64,000 nt of DNA from CBDCGJ01 sp965216645 (GTDB lineage: Bacteria; Pseudomonadota; Alphaproteobacteria; GCA-2731375). The notes under the pieces are model-generated. The model ran no database searches. It worked only from the letters and a program-made list of their open reading frames with translations, and had not been told where the DNA came from. Shown one piece after another: positions 8,542 to 16,753 of the stretch (positions within the stretch are counted from its first letter, which is position 1; each line of letters starts with the position of its first letter). Position numbers and translations under genes: made by a program. The stretch lies in contig CBDCGJ010000023.1 in assembly GCA_965216645.1 (NCBI GenBank), positions 1 through 64,000 on the forward strand, read 5' to 3'.

Positions 8542-9583
8542 CGGCGCGTCCGACGATTTGACCGGTTCGATCCGTGACCAGCACATCGACTAAAGTTGCC
8601 GAACCGCAGACGTCTTGCGCATTACTGCGCGCCAGCTGGGCGACTTTATCCGCCAGATCCGGGCCGGTGATCGAGAGCGCTTCGGCAGCCGTGTTGGCGT
8701 CACGGATGCCGTCATCGCCCACAAGGTCGGCCAGAAAGTCGATATCGATCGCACTGCGGCCGGAATGCAAATCCAAATGTCCCGCCGCCAGCTTCGACAT
8801 TTTCGCAAAGCCGCCGGCGACGGTCAGTCGCGGCAGAGGATGACGCCGCAGATATTTCAACAGACCGCCGGCGAAATCGCCCATTTCGATGACCCGCTCG
8901 GGCGGGAAGCCAAACTCTCGACACACTGCCTGTTCCGACGCGTTGCCGGTGGCGGCGCCCATGTGATCAATGCCGCCGGCCCGCGCAACATCCACGGCTT
9001 GCCGGATAGAGGCGATCCAAGCAGCGCAGGAATAGGGCACGACAACCCCCGTGGTGCCTAGGATCGACAGGCCGCCGACGATTCCCAGCCTGCCATTCAT
9101 GGTTTTCGCCGCGAGGGTTTCGCCGCCTGGGATGGCGAGTTCGACCTCCACATCGGCGGTCACGCCTTGTGCCGAGGCCACCGAGGAGATGGCGTCGGTC
9201 ATCATCTGCCGCGGGGCCGGGTTGATCGCCGGCTCGCCCACCGCCAAGGCCAAGCCCGATTTCGTCACTGTGCCGACGCCCTCACCGGCTTTGAAGTTGA
9301 TGCCGGAACCGGGAGGGCCGTTTCGCACCATGGCCATCACCAAGGCACCGTGAGTGACATCCGGATCGTCGCCGGCATCTTTGACCACAGCGGCCATGGC
9401 GCCACGCTCGGACAGTTCTTCCCGAGTCAGCGAAAAGGCGACCGAATTACCGTTGGGCAGGTCGATCTCTACCGGATCCTCGAACCGCCCGGTCAATAGG
9501 GCGACATACGCCGCCTTACTGGCCGCCGTGGCACAGGCACCGGTGGTCCAGCCTCTTTTCAAAGGTCCGGTCGGTTTCCGCAT
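8534..9583 (-). CDS. cbiD: Cobalt-precorrin-5B C1-methyltransferase CbiD
   Basis: CbiD methylates C1 of cobalt-precorrin-5B, a step specific to the cobalt-early pathway, where it takes the place of CobF. The 349-residue protein shows the family signature GWTTGACATAASKAA near the start, then PPGSGINFKAGEGVGTVT, and the C-terminal SKLAAGHLDLHS and DFLADLVGDDG. I choose the ATG at 9583 because a GAGGA lies about 9 bases before it. Another ATG at 9616 would add 11 residues but lacks a visible ribosome binding site. It is divergent from cbiA, with a short shared promoter gap. Confidence 0.94.
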   Translation of the reverse strand: MRKPTGPLKRGWTTGACATAASKAAYVALLTGRFEDPVEIDLPNGNSVAFSLTREELSERGAMAAVVKDAGDDPDVTHGALVMAMVRNGPPGSGINFKAGEGVGTVTKSGLALAVGEPAINPAPRQMMTDAISSVASAQGVTADVEVELAIPGGETLAAKTMNGRLGIVGGLSILGTTGVVVPYSCAAWIASIRQAVDVARAGGIDHMGAATGNASEQAVCREFGFPPERVIEMGDFAGGLLKYLRRHPLPRLTVAGGFAKMSKLAAGHLDLHSGRSAIDIDFLADLVGDDGIRDANTAAEALSITGPDLADKVAQLARSNAQDVCGSATLVDVLVTDRTGQIVGRADG

Positions 9584-9672
9584 CGCGCGCTTGTCCTCGT
9601 CCAATGAAGCGGTCATATATTGGCAAATCGGCGGCGTTTTGCCTATGCGATCGACGAGGCGTAGTCACGTTT

Positions 9673-10977
9673 ATGACCCACGGCATCATTATTTCCGCGC
9701 TCGGCTCCAGCGCCGGCAAGACGTTGATTACGGCGGCGTTGATTCGTCTGTTGCGCCGCCATGGCCATGTGACCCATGGCTTCAAAGTCGGACCCGACTA
9801 TATCGACCCGGGCTTCCACCGCGTCGCCAGCGGTCAAGACTGTGCCAATCTCGATCTCTGGGCGATGCGCAAATCCGCTCTCGACGAAGTCCTGCAGCGG
9901 TTCTCGCCGGCCGAGGGTTATGCCGTAATCGAGGGGGTGATGGGTCTGTTCGACGGAGCAGCGGACGGCCGCGGCAGCACCGCTGACCTGGCGGCGCTGT
10001 TGGATCTGCCCATCGTCTTGATCGCCAACGCGGCCGGCCAGGGTCCCTCTTTGGCCGCCGCGATCAGCGGATTTCTGAACTTCCGCCCGAACCTGAAATT
10101 TGCCGGCATCATCCTGAACGGTCTGTCGAGCCCGAAACAGGAAGCGATGTTGCGCCGTGCCTGTTCTGGCCTTTCCGTTCCCGTTTTAGGTTGCCTGCCC
10201 CATGACAAGGACCTGTATCTGGAGAGCCGCCATCTCGGCCTGGTACAGGCATTCGAGCATGCGGATCTCGACGCCTTGCTGGACCATGCGGCGGACTGGT
10301 TGGGCAAACATATGGACGTTGCGGCGATTCAGACGGCCACCACCACCCTATCCCCCAGGGAGGGCGGTGAGGCGACGGCCGGTATGCCGCCGCTTGGCCA
10401 GCGCATCGCCGTCGCCCATGACGTGGCCTTTGCCTTTTCCTACCCTCATCAATTGGCGCAATGGCGGGCCAATGGAGCGGAGATTTCTCTGTTTTCCCCT
10501 TTGGCCGACGAGCGGCCGGCCGAGACTGCGGATGCGGTCTATCTTTCGGGTGGGTATCCGGAGCTTTATGCCGGCCGGTTGGCGGCTGCGGAAACCTTCT
10601 TGTCCGGTCTGCGCCACATCGCAACGCGGGGGGCGACGGTCTATGGCGAATGCGGCGGCTTCATGACGCTGGGCGAGACCCTCACCGACCGGGACGGCCA
10701 AATCCATCGCATGGCCGGACTTCTCCCTGTGACGACCTCTTTCGAATCACCGAAACTCCATCTGGGCTACCGCAAGCTCAATTGCTGCGATCAAGACGCC
10801 TTCCCCGGCATAACCGGCTTCCACGGCCATGAGTTTCATTATGCCAGCCTTGTCGAACAGGGTGACGGTGCACCGCTATTCCGCGGCCGTGACGGATTGG
10901 ACGAGGATTTAGGCCTCGTCGGCCTGCGCTGTGGCCGGGTCATGGGCTCCTTCATGCATGTGATCGACCGCTATTGA
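9673..10977 (+). CDS. cbiA: Cobyrinic acid a,c-diamide synthase CbiA/CobB
   Basis: It amidates the a and c carboxylates of cob(II)yrinic acid using glutamine and ATP. The 434-residue protein begins with a P-loop-like SSAGKTLITAALIRLL and FKVGPDYIDPGFH, both typical of the dethiobiotin-synthetase-like ATPase half. The second half is a glutamine amidotransferase with YGECGGFMTLGE (nucleophilic cysteine) and FHGHEFHYA. I start at the ATG at 9673 (MTHGIIISALGS), where homology begins; the frame stays open to 9604 but has no family support there. Its stop overlaps the end of the convergent cobS gene. Confidence 0.94.
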   Translation: MTHGIIISALGSSAGKTLITAALIRLLRRHGHVTHGFKVGPDYIDPGFHRVASGQDCANLDLWAMRKSALDEVLQRFSPAEGYAVIEGVMGLFDGAADGRGSTADLAALLDLPIVLIANAAGQGPSLAAAISGFLNFRPNLKFAGIILNGLSSPKQEAMLRRACSGLSVPVLGCLPHDKDLYLESRHLGLVQAFEHADLDALLDHAADWLGKHMDVAAIQTATTTLSPREGGEATAGMPPLGQRIAVAHDVAFAFSYPHQLAQWRANGAEISLFSPLADERPAETADAVYLSGGYPELYAGRLAAAETFLSGLRHIATRGATVYGECGGFMTLGETLTDRDGQIHRMAGLLPVTTSFESPKLHLGYRKLNCCDQDAFPGITGFHGHEFHYASLVEQGDGAPLFRGRDGLDEDLGLVGLRCGRVMGSFMHVIDRY

Positions 10978-11711
10978 GCGGCCAAAACAAGCAACACAGC
11001 GGCTTCCACGAGCTGTTGCACCGCCCCCAGGACATCGCCGGTCTGGCCTCCGATATGCCGAACGGCACGCCAGCAAACAAAGGCAAGGACGATACCGGCA
11101 GTAAAAACGACCCAGAATGCCTGAGCAAACCCAACCGCGAAAACCGCAATGACCACGGCAAGCGCGACCCCGGCCCAAGCGGGCGCGCTGACACCGCTGG
11201 CATCGTGACCCAGGCCGTCGCCGCGGGCGGCGGGGAGCAGGCCCATCGCCAACGCCATGGCCGCCCGGGACAGTATCGCCGCCACCAACAATCCCATCAG
11301 CACTTGTTCCAGCGAGGCCACGGCGGCGACTCGCGCGAGCAGCACCAATACCAACGCGACAACGCCATAGGCCCCGATCTGGCTGTCGCGCATGATCTCG
11401 AGCTTTCGTGCCCGGTCCCGGCCACCGCCGAAACCGTCGGCGACATCGGCCAGCCCATCTTCGTGCAACGCGCCGGTCAGAAGGACCTGCGCCGCGACCG
11501 CGACCAATGCCGCGAGAACCAAAGGCAAGCCGAGCCAATGCCCGGCCGACCAGACGGCACCGCCGAAGCCGCCGACGACCAACCCGACGAGCGGGAAGGC
11601 CCATGCGGCCGCCGCCAAGCGGCCGCGCCAGTCCTCGACAGGTGGCGCCACCGGCAGCCGGGTCAAAAATCCCAACGCCAGAAGAAACTGCCGCCATAAC
11701 GGCCCGATCAT
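10971..11711 (-). CDS. cobS: Adenosylcobinamide-GDP ribazoletransferase (cobalamin synthase) CobS
   Basis: CobS joins adenosylcobinamide-GDP with alpha-ribazole in the membrane. The 246-residue protein is rich in hydrophobic segments. It carries the family motif TGALHEDGLADVADGFGG, followed by IMRDSQIGAYG, which bind metal and substrate. I start at the ATG at 11711 (MIGPLWRQF). The frame extends to 11777 but the extra 22 residues are glycine- and arginine-rich without family support. It is divergent from cobT, the enzyme that makes its ribazole partner. Note that a different CobS, a chelatase subunit, bears the same symbol; this is the cobalamin synthase. Confidence 0.94.
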   Translation of the reverse strand: MIGPLWRQFLLALGFLTRLPVAPPVEDWRGRLAAAAWAFPLVGLVVGGFGGAVWSAGHWLGLPLVLAALVAVAAQVLLTGALHEDGLADVADGFGGGRDRARKLEIMRDSQIGAYGVVALVLVLLARVAAVASLEQVLMGLLVAAILSRAAMALAMGLLPAARGDGLGHDASGVSAPAWAGVALAVVIAVFAVGFAQAFWVVFTAGIVLAFVCWRAVRHIGGQTGDVLGAVQQLVEAAVLLVLAAQ

Positions 11712-11801
11712 GCTTGACCTCCCACCGCCTAAACCGGATGATCTCGCGCCGTCTCGGCGGGACCCCGTACCGTTCAATCATACCATGCCGGAACCAACAC
11801 A

Positions 11802-12815
11802 ATGAGCAAAGAGATCGAATGGCTGCGCGACGCGCTGTCCGACTTGCCCACCGCCGATACAAGCGCCGTCGAAGCGGCACGGGTGCGCAACGGCGAGCTG
11901 ACCAAACCGCCGGGTGCCCTCGGCCGTCTGGAAGAAATGGCGGTTTGGCTGGCCGGCTGGCAGGGCGCGGCGGTCCCGACCCTGGACCGCGTTCAAGTCC
12001 TGGTCTTCGCCGGCAATCATGGCGTAGTGGCGCAAGGCGTCTCCGCCTTCCCCGCCGAAGTAACGGTACAGATGGTGGCCAATTTCCAACATGGCGGCGC
12101 GGCGATAAATCAACTTTGCCGCGCCAATGGCGCCACCCTCGACGTCCATGCGCTCGAGCTGGAGCGGCCGACGGCCGATTTCACGACAACGCCGGCCATG
12201 TCCTGGTCCGAATTCGCCGACGCGGTAAAAGTCGGCATTGATAAAGTCGACGAAGACGCCCAATTGATCGGTATCGGCGAAATGGGAATCGGCAACACGA
12301 CGGTCGCGGCGGCGCTTTGCCATGGCGTCTATGGCGGCCAGGCGGAAGATTGGGTCGGGCGCGGCACCGGCGTTGACGATGCCGGTCTGGCCCGCAAAGA
12401 GGCCGCCGTCGCCACCGCGGCGGAATTTCACGGCGACGCGCTCCATGACCCGTTGGAAGCCGCCCGCCGGCTCGGCGGCCGGGAACTCGCGGCGATGGCC
12501 GGTGCCGTTCTGCGGGCTCGGCAGTTACGGATCCCGGTTCTGATCGACGGCTATGTCGCCAGCGCCGCCCTGGCGCCGTTCCAAGCCCTAAACGCGACTT
12601 TTCTCGACCATTGTCAGGCGGCCCATTGCTCCGCCGAGCCGGGTCATCGCCGTCTATTGCAGCACCTGGAAAAGGAACCGTTGCTGGACTTGGGTATGCG
12701 CTTAGGAGAGGCCTCGGGCGCGGCGGTCGCTATCGGTATACTGCGCGCTGCTGTTGCGACGCACGGCGGCATGGCGACCTTTGCCGAAGCCGGCGTGGCC
12801 GGGAAATCGGACTAG
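11802..12815 (+). CDS. cobT: Nicotinate-nucleotide--dimethylbenzimidazole phosphoribosyltransferase CobT
   Basis: CobT activates 5,6-dimethylbenzimidazole to alpha-ribazole phosphate with nicotinate mononucleotide. The 337-residue protein has the usual landmarks: LTKPPGALGRLEEMAVWLAG, VLVFAGNHGV and SAFPAEVT, GIGEMGIGNTTVAAAL, GRGTGVDDAGL and the C-terminal FAEAGVAGK with the catalytic glutamate region. The ATG at 11802 gives a full-length family match. It starts 90 bases from the divergent cobS start, and the reverse-strand cbtA gene ends just beyond its stop. Confidence 0.95.
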   Translation: MSKEIEWLRDALSDLPTADTSAVEAARVRNGELTKPPGALGRLEEMAVWLAGWQGAAVPTLDRVQVLVFAGNHGVVAQGVSAFPAEVTVQMVANFQHGGAAINQLCRANGATLDVHALELERPTADFTTTPAMSWSEFADAVKVGIDKVDEDAQLIGIGEMGIGNTTVAAALCHGVYGGQAEDWVGRGTGVDDAGLARKEAAVATAAEFHGDALHDPLEAARRLGGRELAAMAGAVLRARQLRIPVLIDGYVASAALAPFQALNATFLDHCQAAHCSAEPGHRRLLQHLEKEPLLDLGMRLGEASGAAVAIGILRAAVATHGGMATFAEAGVAGKSD

Positions 12816-12838
12816 ATCGGAGTGAGAACAGGACCAGG

Positions 12839-13558
12839 TCAGGCCGCTTCCGGCGTGTCGTCGCCGCCGAACTGCTTCAAGACATAGGCGCAAAGCAGAC
12901 CCAGCGCGGCCCAAAACACCAGATTTGTCGCCAAACTGGCACTGACGAATTCCGCCGCCAGATTGGCCGGCACCGCGGAACTTTTGTCCGCCGGATGCGG
13001 CGCACCGACGATATGGGGCCCGGCGAGCAAAACGACACCCAGCGCCCGCGCCCAGATCTGTTGGCCGAGAAAGAGCGCTGCCAGACCCGCCGCCGTCGCC
13101 GCCACCGTGCCCACCCACCAGAGCTGCCGCGCCATCAGGTCGCCGGCGGGCATGCCGGGCAATTCCGGCGGCAATCCCAATGCCGGAGCCAACTGAACGG
13201 CGACGAAACCGCCGACGCCCCAGAGCAGACCTTGGCGCCAATTCTCCACCCCGCGGACGGCGAAGATCGCCGCCAGGACTAATGCAAACGCGACGCCGAT
13301 CAAGGCATTGGAGATGAAGGAAAACAGCAGCCGTTCCGCGCCGTCTTCCGGCGCCCAGGCATCGCCGTCATGATGGTGATGATGACCTTTCGCATCGTGT
13401 TTATGGTCATGGGCCGGGGCCGTCGGCGCTTCGCCTTCATACTGCTCCGCCGCCGCGATTAGCGGGAAAACCCGGGTGGTCTGCATCGCCGTCAGCAACA
13501 CCGCCGCCAGCAAGCCCGCGATGGCCGCGGACAGCACAATCTTCAGAAAGAAATTCAT
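12839..13558 (-). CDS. cbtA: Cobalt transporter subunit CbtA
   Basis: Predicted inner-membrane cobalt importer subunit, found with CbtB beside cobalamin genes. The 239-residue protein begins MNFFLKIVLSAAIAGLLAAV, a membrane segment, and has about five more hydrophobic segments. Between the first two lies a loop with HDHKHDAKGHHHHHDGD, well suited to collect Co2+. I start at the ATG at 13558; a frame to 13615 overlaps cbtB and adds nothing recognisable. It follows cbtB by 10 bases in one reverse operon. No cobalamin riboswitch is visible ahead of the pair, which is unusual for B12-linked cobalt transporters. Confidence 0.9.
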   Translation of the reverse strand: MNFFLKIVLSAAIAGLLAAVLLTAMQTTRVFPLIAAAEQYEGEAPTAPAHDHKHDAKGHHHHHDGDAWAPEDGAERLLFSFISNALIGVAFALVLAAIFAVRGVENWRQGLLWGVGGFVAVQLAPALGLPPELPGMPAGDLMARQLWWVGTVAATAAGLAALFLGQQIWARALGVVLLAGPHIVGAPHPADKSSAVPANLAAEFVSASLATNLVFWAALGLLCAYVLKQFGGDDTPEAA

Positions 13559-13568
13559 GGGTTTGGGC

Positions 13569-13754
13569 TTAGTGACAGGGCACCGCGATGCCGTGTCGGG
13601 AATCATGCGCCGCATTGTGCACGGCCGCCGGATGGGACAGCGCCACGCCGACGAAGAGTCCGATGCCGAGTAACGCGGCCGCCAGCGCCTGTAGCAGTTT
13701 CGATGTCTCGCGCGTGCCGACTTGCGTCTGACGGGCGGTCTTCAATTGCGCCAT
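13569..13754 (-). CDS. cbtB: Cobalt transporter small subunit CbtB
   Basis: A 61-residue protein with one membrane segment (LLQALAAALLGIGLFVGVAL) followed by the CbtB hallmark HPAAVHNAAHDSRHGIAVPCH read as HNAAHDSRH and VPCH, whose histidines and cysteine probably bind cobalt. It starts at the ATG at 13754. The same frame stays open far upstream to 14381, but that region is the reverse of cobC and is not coding on this strand. It forms a unit with cbtA. Confidence 0.88.
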   Translation of the reverse strand: MAQLKTARQTQVGTRETSKLLQALAAALLGIGLFVGVALSHPAAVHNAAHDSRHGIAVPCH

Positions 13755-13862
13755 TCGTTCTCTCCCCACATCAACTCTTGTGCGCCGAATTGGTCTCAGC
13801 ATACTGGCGGAGACGGCAAAATTCAAACGCCGAATTGCGCCGTCATCCGGACAGAAAACGAC

Positions 13863-14459
13863 ATGAATTGGCTGCTTCACCCGATGACCGAGACCTCGAT
13901 AAAATCCGTCGACTGGTACTGGTTGCGCCACGCGCCGACCGGTGTGCGGGGCCGCTTCAACGGCCGGGGCGATGTCCCGGCATTGACCCCGATCGGGACG
14001 GTGCCGGACTTGCCGACGGGCGCGGTCTGGTTGACCAGCCCGTTGCTGCGCTGCCGGCAGACCGCGGCGCATCTGAAACCGCCGGCCGACGAGCTGCGCG
14101 TCGTCGAGGCGTTTGTGGAGCAGGATTTCGGCGACTGGGAAGGCCGCGGCTACGACGATCCGGCGATCCGCGATCATGCAGCGTTTTGGGCCGATCCTGG
14201 CCGGGTCGCGCCGCCGGGGGGCGAGAGTTTCGCCGACGTTCTGGCGCGGATACGGCCTGCGATCGCGCGTGAAATCGACGGCGCGACCGGCCCCATCGTC
14301 TGCGTCAGCCATGCCGGCGTGATCCGCGCCGCCCTCGCCCTGGCGCTCGATCTCGACGCCAACAGCGCCCTCCGCTTCCATATCGCCCCCCTGTCGACAA
14401 CGAAACTAACCTGGTTCGACAGCGGCGCCTGGCAGGTCGACTGGATCAATCGAACTTGA
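13863..14459 (+). CDS. cobC: Alpha-ribazole phosphatase-like histidine phosphatase CobC
   Basis: Histidine phosphatase that would remove the phosphate from alpha-ribazole phosphate or adenosylcobalamin phosphate. The 198-residue protein has the phosphohistidine loop in the form WLRHAPTG, then LTSPLLRCRQTA, FGDWEGRGYD and the second catalytic histidine in CVSHAGVIRA. The usual RHG is RHA here, which is common in alphaproteobacterial CobC. I start at the ATG at 13863; an ATG at 13884 (MTETSIKS) is a possible alternative. A broad phosphoglycerate-mutase-like phosphatase with another substrate cannot be excluded, but the location at the end of the cobalamin locus supports the role. Confidence 0.82.
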   Translation: MNWLLHPMTETSIKSVDWYWLRHAPTGVRGRFNGRGDVPALTPIGTVPDLPTGAVWLTSPLLRCRQTAAHLKPPADELRVVEAFVEQDFGDWEGRGYDDPAIRDHAAFWADPGRVAPPGGESFADVLARIRPAIAREIDGATGPIVCVSHAGVIRAALALALDLDANSALRFHIAPLSTTKLTWFDSGAWQVDWINRT

Positions 14460-14495
14460 CCTCCCCACCTTCCGGCCAATCTGTGCCAAAATAAA

Positions 14496-14516
14496 TCAAA
14501 GGGTCAGACCCTTTGA
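14496..14516. repeat. Hairpin repeat CAAAGGGTC/GACCCTTTG, copy A
   Basis: TCAAAGGGTC-A-GACCCTTTGA is a near-perfect palindrome. A second copy lies 54 bases downstream at 14570. The pair sits between cobC and the end of the reverse carboxyltransferase gene, so it may act as a bidirectional terminator. Paired hairpins of this sort resemble REP elements moved by IS200-like transposases; no transposase is present here. Confidence 0.75.
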
Positions 14517-14569
14517 AAAGAATAATTGCCGAAATCTCCTTTCAATCCGGGAAAAATAAAAAAAAAATT

Positions 14570-14594
14570 AATCAAAGGGTCTGACCCTTTGATT
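14570..14594. repeat. Hairpin repeat CAAAGGGTC/GACCCTTTG, copy B
   Basis: AATCAAAGGGTC-T-GACCCTTTGATT is a perfect 12-base stem around one base. It follows an A-rich stretch (14552-14570), the mirror of a U-tract for transcripts on the reverse strand, so it could terminate transcripts from the carboxyltransferase gene or end cobC transcripts. Confidence 0.75.
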
Positions 14595-14622
14595 AGCGGC
14601 GTGGGGCGTTCGTCGGCTGGGA

Positions 14623-16179
14623 TCAGGGGCGCATGGAGAAGCGGGAGGGGCCGGGTTTGCGCAGAGGGGCGGCGAGATTGGCGAACTCGACGAGCAGGTC
14701 GCGGCTTTGTCGGGGATCGATCATTTCCTCGATCATGAAAGTCTCGGCGGTGCGGAATGGCGAGCGCAGGGCCTGCAGCCGGTTTTCGATCTCCGCGCGT
14801 TTGGCGTCGGGATCGTCGGCCGCCTCAAGCTCCGCGCGATAGGCCGCTTCAATCCCGCCCTCCAATGGCAGCGAGCCCCAGCGGGCGGAGAGCCAGGCAT
14901 AGCGTACGGAATAGCGCCCGACCGGCCGATGGGCGCCACCGGCGATGCCGAAGGCGTTGCGGACGATGAAGGAACACCAGGGCATACTGGTCTGATTGAT
15001 CGCCGCCAAAGCGCGCACACCCTGCCTGATTGTCCCAGTGCGCTCCGCCTCCAATCCGACCAAAAAGCCTGGGCAATCGGCCAGGTAAACCACAGGCAGA
15101 TGAAAAGTCTCCGCCAGGTCGATGAAGCGGACCAACTTCTGACAGCTATCCGCCGTCCAGGCGCCGCCATGGAAATAGGGATCGCTGGCCATCAGTGCCA
15201 CTGGCCAGCCGTCGACCCGGGCGAGACCGGCGATCATGGAGCGACCGAACTGGCGGCCGATCTCGAAGAATGAGTTCGCGTCGACCATGGCCTCGATGAT
15301 ATCGCGCATCTTGTAGACCTTGCGAACTTCCTTCGGCACCGCCTCCATCAACCCGTCCGCTCCGCGCGCAGGTTCGGCTGGCGTACCGCGCGGCGGTACG
15401 TCGTCGATGTTGCTCGGCAGGTAGGAAAGGAAACGGCGGGCGCAGTCCATGGCCTCGGCTTCGCTATCGACGGCGTGATCGACGGCCCCGGCCGCCAGTT
15501 GGATCTTGTGGCCGCCCAGTTCCTGCTTGGTCAGATCCTGCCCGATGCCGGAAACCACGGGCGGGCCGGCGACGAAGACCGCCGAGGTCTCCTTGACCAT
15601 GACCGAATAGTGGCTGGCCGCCAATCGCGCGGCGCCCAGGCCGGCGACGGAGCCGAGCGCCAGGCCGACCACCGGGACTTTTCCCATATTCTGGGTGATC
15701 ACGTCGTAGGGCATGGCCTGCCCCAAACCGCCCGGCAAGTTGGCGTGACCCCGATCCTCGATGGTCTTTACTGAACCGCCGCCCCCGGAACCCTCGATTA
15801 ACCGAACCACCGGCAAAGCCAGATCGCGAGCCATCTGTTCCGGATATGTCAGCTTGGTCCAGTTGCTGGCATCGGCGGCGCCGCCGCGGATCGTGAAATC
15901 GTCGCCGGTCACCACCACCGGGCGGCCGTCGATGCGACCACGGCCGACCACGCAGTTGGCGGGGTTGGCTTGGACGAGATTTCCTTCGGCGTCATAGTCG
16001 CCGCGCCCGGCGATGGCGCCGATTTCATGGAAACTGTCGGGATCGAGGAGCTGCTCGATCCGCTCCCGCACCGTCTGACGGCCGCCGGCATGCTGGCGGG
16101 CGACCCGCTCCTCGCCGCCCAGTTCCTTGGCGAAGGCGTCCCGGCGCCGAAGTTCGTCGAGTTCGTCCTGCCAGGTCAT
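14623..16179 (-). CDS. Acyl-CoA carboxylase carboxyltransferase (beta) subunit
   Basis: Biotin-dependent carboxyltransferase subunit of the PccB/MccB/AccD5 type, which moves CO2 from carboxybiotin to an acyl-CoA. The 518-residue protein has two crotonase-like halves: the first with GRGRIDGRPVVVTGDDFTIRG and the glycine-rich RLIEGSGGGGSV, the second with VRFIDLAETFHLPVVYLADC split around PGFLVG, then the C-terminal IEEMIDPRQSRDLLVEF. It starts at the ATG at 16179. No biotin carboxylase or biotin carrier gene lies within the window, so its partner must be elsewhere. The acyl substrate cannot be decided from sequence alone. Confidence 0.85.
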   Translation of the reverse strand: MTWQDELDELRRRDAFAKELGGEERVARQHAGGRQTVRERIEQLLDPDSFHEIGAIAGRGDYDAEGNLVQANPANCVVGRGRIDGRPVVVTGDDFTIRGGAADASNWTKLTYPEQMARDLALPVVRLIEGSGGGGSVKTIEDRGHANLPGGLGQAMPYDVITQNMGKVPVVGLALGSVAGLGAARLAASHYSVMVKETSAVFVAGPPVVSGIGQDLTKQELGGHKIQLAAGAVDHAVDSEAEAMDCARRFLSYLPSNIDDVPPRGTPAEPARGADGLMEAVPKEVRKVYKMRDIIEAMVDANSFFEIGRQFGRSMIAGLARVDGWPVALMASDPYFHGGAWTADSCQKLVRFIDLAETFHLPVVYLADCPGFLVGLEAERTGTIRQGVRALAAINQTSMPWCSFIVRNAFGIAGGAHRPVGRYSVRYAWLSARWGSLPLEGGIEAAYRAELEAADDPDAKRAEIENRLQALRSPFRTAETFMIEEMIDPRQSRDLLVEFANLAAPLRKPGPSRFSMRP

Positions 16180-16200
16180 GGGGTAGTCAGCCTCGATACC

Positions 16201-16245
16201 CGTCTTCCCGGATGCACTGCGGCGCGCAGTGCATCCGGGGTGACG
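16201..16245. repeat. Short derivative of the nested-palindrome repeat (45 bp)
   Basis: It consists only of the outer arms, CGTCTTCCCGGATGCACTGC and GCAGTGCATCCGGGGTGACG, joined by GGCGC. The inner stem of the full copies is missing. It lies between the carboxyltransferase start and the TerB-like gene. Confidence 0.85.
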
Positions 16246-16276
16246 GTGTTCGAGTTGGCCCGGTCCGCCAGCACAC

Positions 16277-16693
16277 CTAAATCGTCATGTGCCGCGCGCG
16301 AACGCCGCGTTCGATGGCGGCCGCGTTGAGGCGGTCGAGGTTCAACTTGTGGCGGATGATTTCGAGAATGCGCATTTCTTCCTGCTGCACCTCGAGGTCC
16401 GCCGCGGCCACCTCCAACGCCAAGGCATAGGCGGTTTCCTTCAGCCGATCGGGAAGCGAGCTGATAGCGCGATCCAAAACGTAGTCCAGGCCGTCCTCCC
16501 GATCCAATTCGCTGGTGCAATTCTCGGCAATCGGGACCAGCCATTCGTCGTCGAAATCCCGGAAGATCGGCAGGTTGTGCACCATGTTACCGATGCGAAT
16601 GAACTCGGCATCGGTCATGTCCCGGTCCGCCGCCGAAACCAACAGCATGATGTAGATCAGCGCTTCCTGGGGACTGAGGTCTTGTTCGGTCAT
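16277..16693 (-). CDS. TerB-like / tellurite resistance TerB family protein
   Basis: A 138-residue, acidic, all-helical protein. It opens MTEQDLSPQEALIYIMLLVS and continues AADRDMTDAEFIRIGNMV and AALEVAAADLEV-type repeats, the pattern of two symmetric helical halves with conserved aspartates (AADRDM, AAADLE) found in TerB domains, which are thought to bind metal near the membrane. The function of single-domain TerB proteins in proteobacteria is not established. It lies between the carboxyltransferase and the helicase on the same strand, 60 bases from the helicase end. It may be expressed with the carboxyltransferase downstream of it. Confidence 0.7.
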   Translation of the reverse strand: MTEQDLSPQEALIYIMLLVSAADRDMTDAEFIRIGNMVHNLPIFRDFDDEWLVPIAENCTSELDREDGLDYVLDRAISSLPDRLKETAYALALEVAAADLEVQQEEMRILEIIRHKLNLDRLNAAAIERGVRARHMTI

Positions 16694-16753
16694 GTTCTGC
16701 TCCCAATTGAACCGGGCGCAACATAGGGCCGGGACCAGCGGGTGACAAGCCTA

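Noticed and set aside
15190..15210. GCCACTGG resembling the core of a cobalamin riboswitch B12 box
   Set aside because: It lies inside the carboxyltransferase coding sequence, is far from any gene start, and no surrounding riboswitch helices can be drawn.
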